This document shows positions 62,701-64,000 of a stretch of DNA of 64,000 nt, piece after piece. The first letter of the stretch is position 1, and the number at the start of each line of letters is the position of its first letter. This DNA is from RGIG8745 sp045576655. GTDB lineage: Bacteria; Bacteroidota; Bacteroidia; Bacteroidales; Bacteroidaceae. The stretch is from NCBI GenBank assembly GCA_045576655.1, contig JAZNGW010000028.1, positions 1 through 64,000 on the forward strand. The letters are read 5' to 3'. The position numbers were made by a program, and so were the translations under genes. Below the pieces are notes generated by a model. The model had not been told where the DNA came from. It ran no database searches and saw nothing but the letters and a program-made list of their open reading frames with translations.

Positions 62701-64000
62701 CTCCTGAATGTTTTGGGCGGCAGCCTTGAGCACATAGACACCGAGTCCGAGACCATTCACCTTCTGCATCACGCTGCCATCGCCTACCTTACCGCCAGCA
62801 CTGGTCCACTTCTCTACGTATGTGTTGCCATGTTTCAGAGAGAAGGCAGTGTTAGACTGGGCAGCCATGCCCGTCTGCGTCCATCCCTCAAAACTGTTCT
62901 CAAAACTGTTGTTCACAATCAGGTGGCTCATATCCACCGGATTGTCCACCGAAGCCGATGTCCAGCGGTACTTCTCGATAGCAGAGAGCAGGTCGCTGTT
63001 AGCCATGATGACATCCGACTGACTTGCCGACTCATCGGCATACACAGCCTTAGCCGCATCGAGAGCAACCTTAAGGTCGGCAGCACCCTTGCCGCTACCG
63101 TCGCCATAGAGAGCCTCAGCCTCGTCGATGGCATTCTTCAGTCCGTCCTTCACCGAAGCATCGCCAATGCCCTTGTAGACTATCACGAAGCGCTGCCAGT
63201 TCAACCACTGCTCAGTGCTTGTCATCTTAGCGCTCACCGTAAGTTTTCCGTCCGAACCGACCTTCACATCGTCAGTCCACACAAGACTTCCGTCATGAGC
63301 CAGCGCCTGGCCGCACGACTGCATGCCGTTAGGAAGGAACTTTCCGTTAGAGGCAATCCAGTTGTTGCCCTGGTCATTGCCCACAGCATACTCCAACGCA
63401 CCTATAGCCACAGCACTCGCGCTTGCCGAAGTCTCACCCGAAGCAGTAACCTTCGGAGCAGTGCCACTGCCGTCCTCACGATAGAGAGCCTGCCAGCCCA
63501 CAGAGTAAGAACCCTGAGGCACAGTCTGAGTCTGGCTCAAAGTGAAAGCAGAATGATACACCTCAAACTCGCCCCATCCGAAAGTGGCGTTGCTCGTAGC
63601 CCAGTTAGCCAAGTCGCCCTTGCCCACCATGTCGGCATCGTCGAAAAGGAACGACACGTCGACAGGCTCAGCCACATCGGCATACACTGCCCAGAAGAGC
63701 GTGCGTGCAGCATCGATCACCTGCGAGGCCGTAGCGTCAGCATTGTCATAGACCGCCTTGGCGTCAGCAATGTACTTGGCATACACATCAGCCTTTCCGG
63801 CATCAGCCACTGCTTTGTACACGCCATACATCTGGCGCTTCACCTTATATGCCATGTAGCGGCCGTTGGTCACGTTCTCCTCCTTGATGAAAGCCCACTT
63901 CGTATGGCCATCACCCCCAACGAGAGTCACATGCCCGCCGAAGTCCCAGGTCACGTCAAGGTCCTTCCCCCACTTGGTATTGTTGAGAGTATAGACATTG
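59725..64000 (-). CDS. Giant T9SS cargo with a zincin-like HExxH domain (5' end cut off)
   Basis: At least 1425 residues; the start lies beyond the right edge and the frame is open to 63999. It is a close paralog of the 1519-aa neighbour: the chassis (LPNGMQSCGQALAHDGS), fibronectin-like region, zinc motif MHEMNHGIGGGT (coded at 61575-61540), a CGYGGGMRIG motif, lectin-like part, beta-sandwich (CLEYFQSSFDFNQTITGLPA) and a nearly identical T9SS tail (LHGQKVGNTLEGLPRG). It differs by an insert after the motif (WGVINKGETYSQDNIFHNKY). Tandem duplication with divergence of the catalytic domain is likely. The role is as uncertain as for its neighbour. Confidence 0.88.
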   Translation of the reverse strand, partial: NVYTLNNTKWGKDLDVTWDFGGHVTLVGGDGHTKWAFIKEENVTNGRYMAYKVKRQMYGVYKAVADAGKADVYAKYIADAKAVYDNADATASQVIDAARTLFWAVYADVAEPVDVSFLFDDADMVGKGDLANWATSNATFGWGEFEVYHSAFTLSQTQTVPQGSYSVGWQALYREDGSGTAPKVTASGETSASASAVAIGALEYAVGNDQGNNWIASNGKFLPNGMQSCGQALAHDGSLVWTDDVKVGSDGKLTVSAKMTSTEQWLNWQRFVIVYKGIGDASVKDGLKNAIDEAEALYGDGSGKGAADLKVALDAAKAVYADESASQSDVIMANSDLLSAIEKYRWTSASVDNPVDMSHLIVNNSFENSFEGWTQTGMAAQSNTAFSLKHGNTYVEKWTSAGGKVGDGSVMQKVNGLGLGVYVLKAAAQNIQEGSSAAQTGAWVVANNSKTEVVGKDEYSVTFVNIENEATVGFLAEGATGNWISVDNFRLYYAGGEFADFKKELEGYIETAKPYIGEKMHNAVLDNLKACIAAAEAELQKDNADGYTAVSTPLREAVEQAKASIKAYADLTAAIAKAEVAYGDGVMKGAEKFLAVINGAKAVNDNLDATFEEMAAEIVKLEKAEFEYNLTNPTGAVPTVVTDKRYVRGAIAAFGRMTVSGVTSSEILEQGFCWSTEPDPTVLDNRTTKYLENNGRMYWMDMQPATVYYMRAYAITKGYAVGYGDVIKMSTLPQGRVTYWYNNGGDAAHNDRINTALTVATTYWSNYTSIRGFNVSCTFSPGTPTADCGYGGGMRIGTNMGQRAGTCMHEMNHGIGGGTLEIWGGWVVSPLRETVNGYWAGDRANEAVRFWENNDNLVITGAYDGGHWGVINKGETYSQDNIFHNKYPHNGAHLEPGAWAGPQNWNDTEVFYIGNSLINQGFCEDGLIPVNFYSGAFCLPAYVFEQDDNAKYYIKSESADRGLATSYLVEQKNGIVKWMDMAGSDVTLNDSAAWYVSFTPDNQYYQFRNAATGRYLTFTANGANGIRTAVKSTPAANEDFHLMKGRQDVALGSFKTRGYWIIHPEAKSNPATFTATANGGVAANTLDLYNSATAQRWIFLQADEIEQFETGLKDKALAELDEMISNVRRLKLTSHTEDVPGADAALDDDIATVESLAADAATANEVTALIEQVRTAGMNFLGKATPTSMYRPFNITFLVKNAAIDDNSGWSTKPTFGNSCLEYFQSSFDFNQTITGLPAGTYQLRAKAFQRPGAYDAVYDSYTGGTDNVNTVLYAGASTVKVKNIAAGARRTRLHADDVEVGTSTRYIPNTMASAEAYLKLSTYENEVATRLDDEGASLKIGIKCPSAGTNYWSVFDNFRLYYYGTISPETVTAIDKVEADETVGEDSDKPVEVYNLHGQKVGNTLEGLPRGVYIVNKKKVLVQ

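Overview
The window looks like chromosome of a Bacteroidales bacterium, most likely Prevotella-like. The evidence is a contiguous type IX secretion (T9SS) porP-K-L-M-N block, several giant proteins ending in T9SS sorting tails, GLPGLI-family proteins beside a TonB-receptor-like protein, start sites without Shine-Dalgarno sequences, and several promoters of the Bacteroidetes form TTTG-N19/20-TAnnTTTG. No rRNA, tRNA or CRISPR locus was seen.

Layout. 1-0.3 kb: the end of an IS3-type element, cut by the window edge. 0.5-7 kb: a small secreted Spy/CpxP-like protein, then the T9SS core genes on the minus strand. 7-16.5 kb: a MATE exporter, a GH127/GH146 beta-L-arabinofuranosidase and a 1494-aa T9SS cargo. 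16.9-17.6 kb: a REP-associated tyrosine transposase (RAYT) with REP hairpin pairs both beside it and inside its reading frame. 17.6-33.8 kb: mostly housekeeping genes (a PgpH-type HD phosphodiesterase; threonine synthase, an ApgM-like enzyme and aspartokinase-homoserine dehydrogenase; ispG; purE; rpoN; a zinc peptidase; cysS; a B3/4 protein). 34-41.4 kb, plus strand: two unknown small proteins, nhaD, recO, then a CE12 acetylesterase and a GH106 rhamnosidase. 42-64 kb, minus strand: a lipoprotein, a giant GH128-like cargo, two GLPGLI proteins with a TonB-receptor-like protein, a FucP-type sugar symporter, and two giant HExxH cargos, the last cut by the right edge.

How it fits together. The T9SS motor and outer-membrane parts lie in the same window as four giant proteins with T9SS-type tails. 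Three of these share one long N-terminal chassis joined to different catalytic modules (a GH128-like glycosidase or a zincin-like HExxH domain). CE12, GH106, GH127 and the FucP-type porter together suggest use of pectic side chains.

The most unusual material is between genes. Five loci carry short arrays built on one scheme: a 14-bp unit AAYG-N6-CRTT, with a core that varies from unit to unit, repeated at exactly 22 bp (one locus is irregular). Two further loci carry a related 21-bp array: an 11-bp core between spacers like TTTATACAAA. Many same-strand gaps also hold 7-, 8- or 9-bp tandem repeats, each gap with its own unit. The thrA mRNA has a strong promoter, a roughly 285-nt leader and a threonine-containing 28-codon leader ORF, which suggests attenuation.
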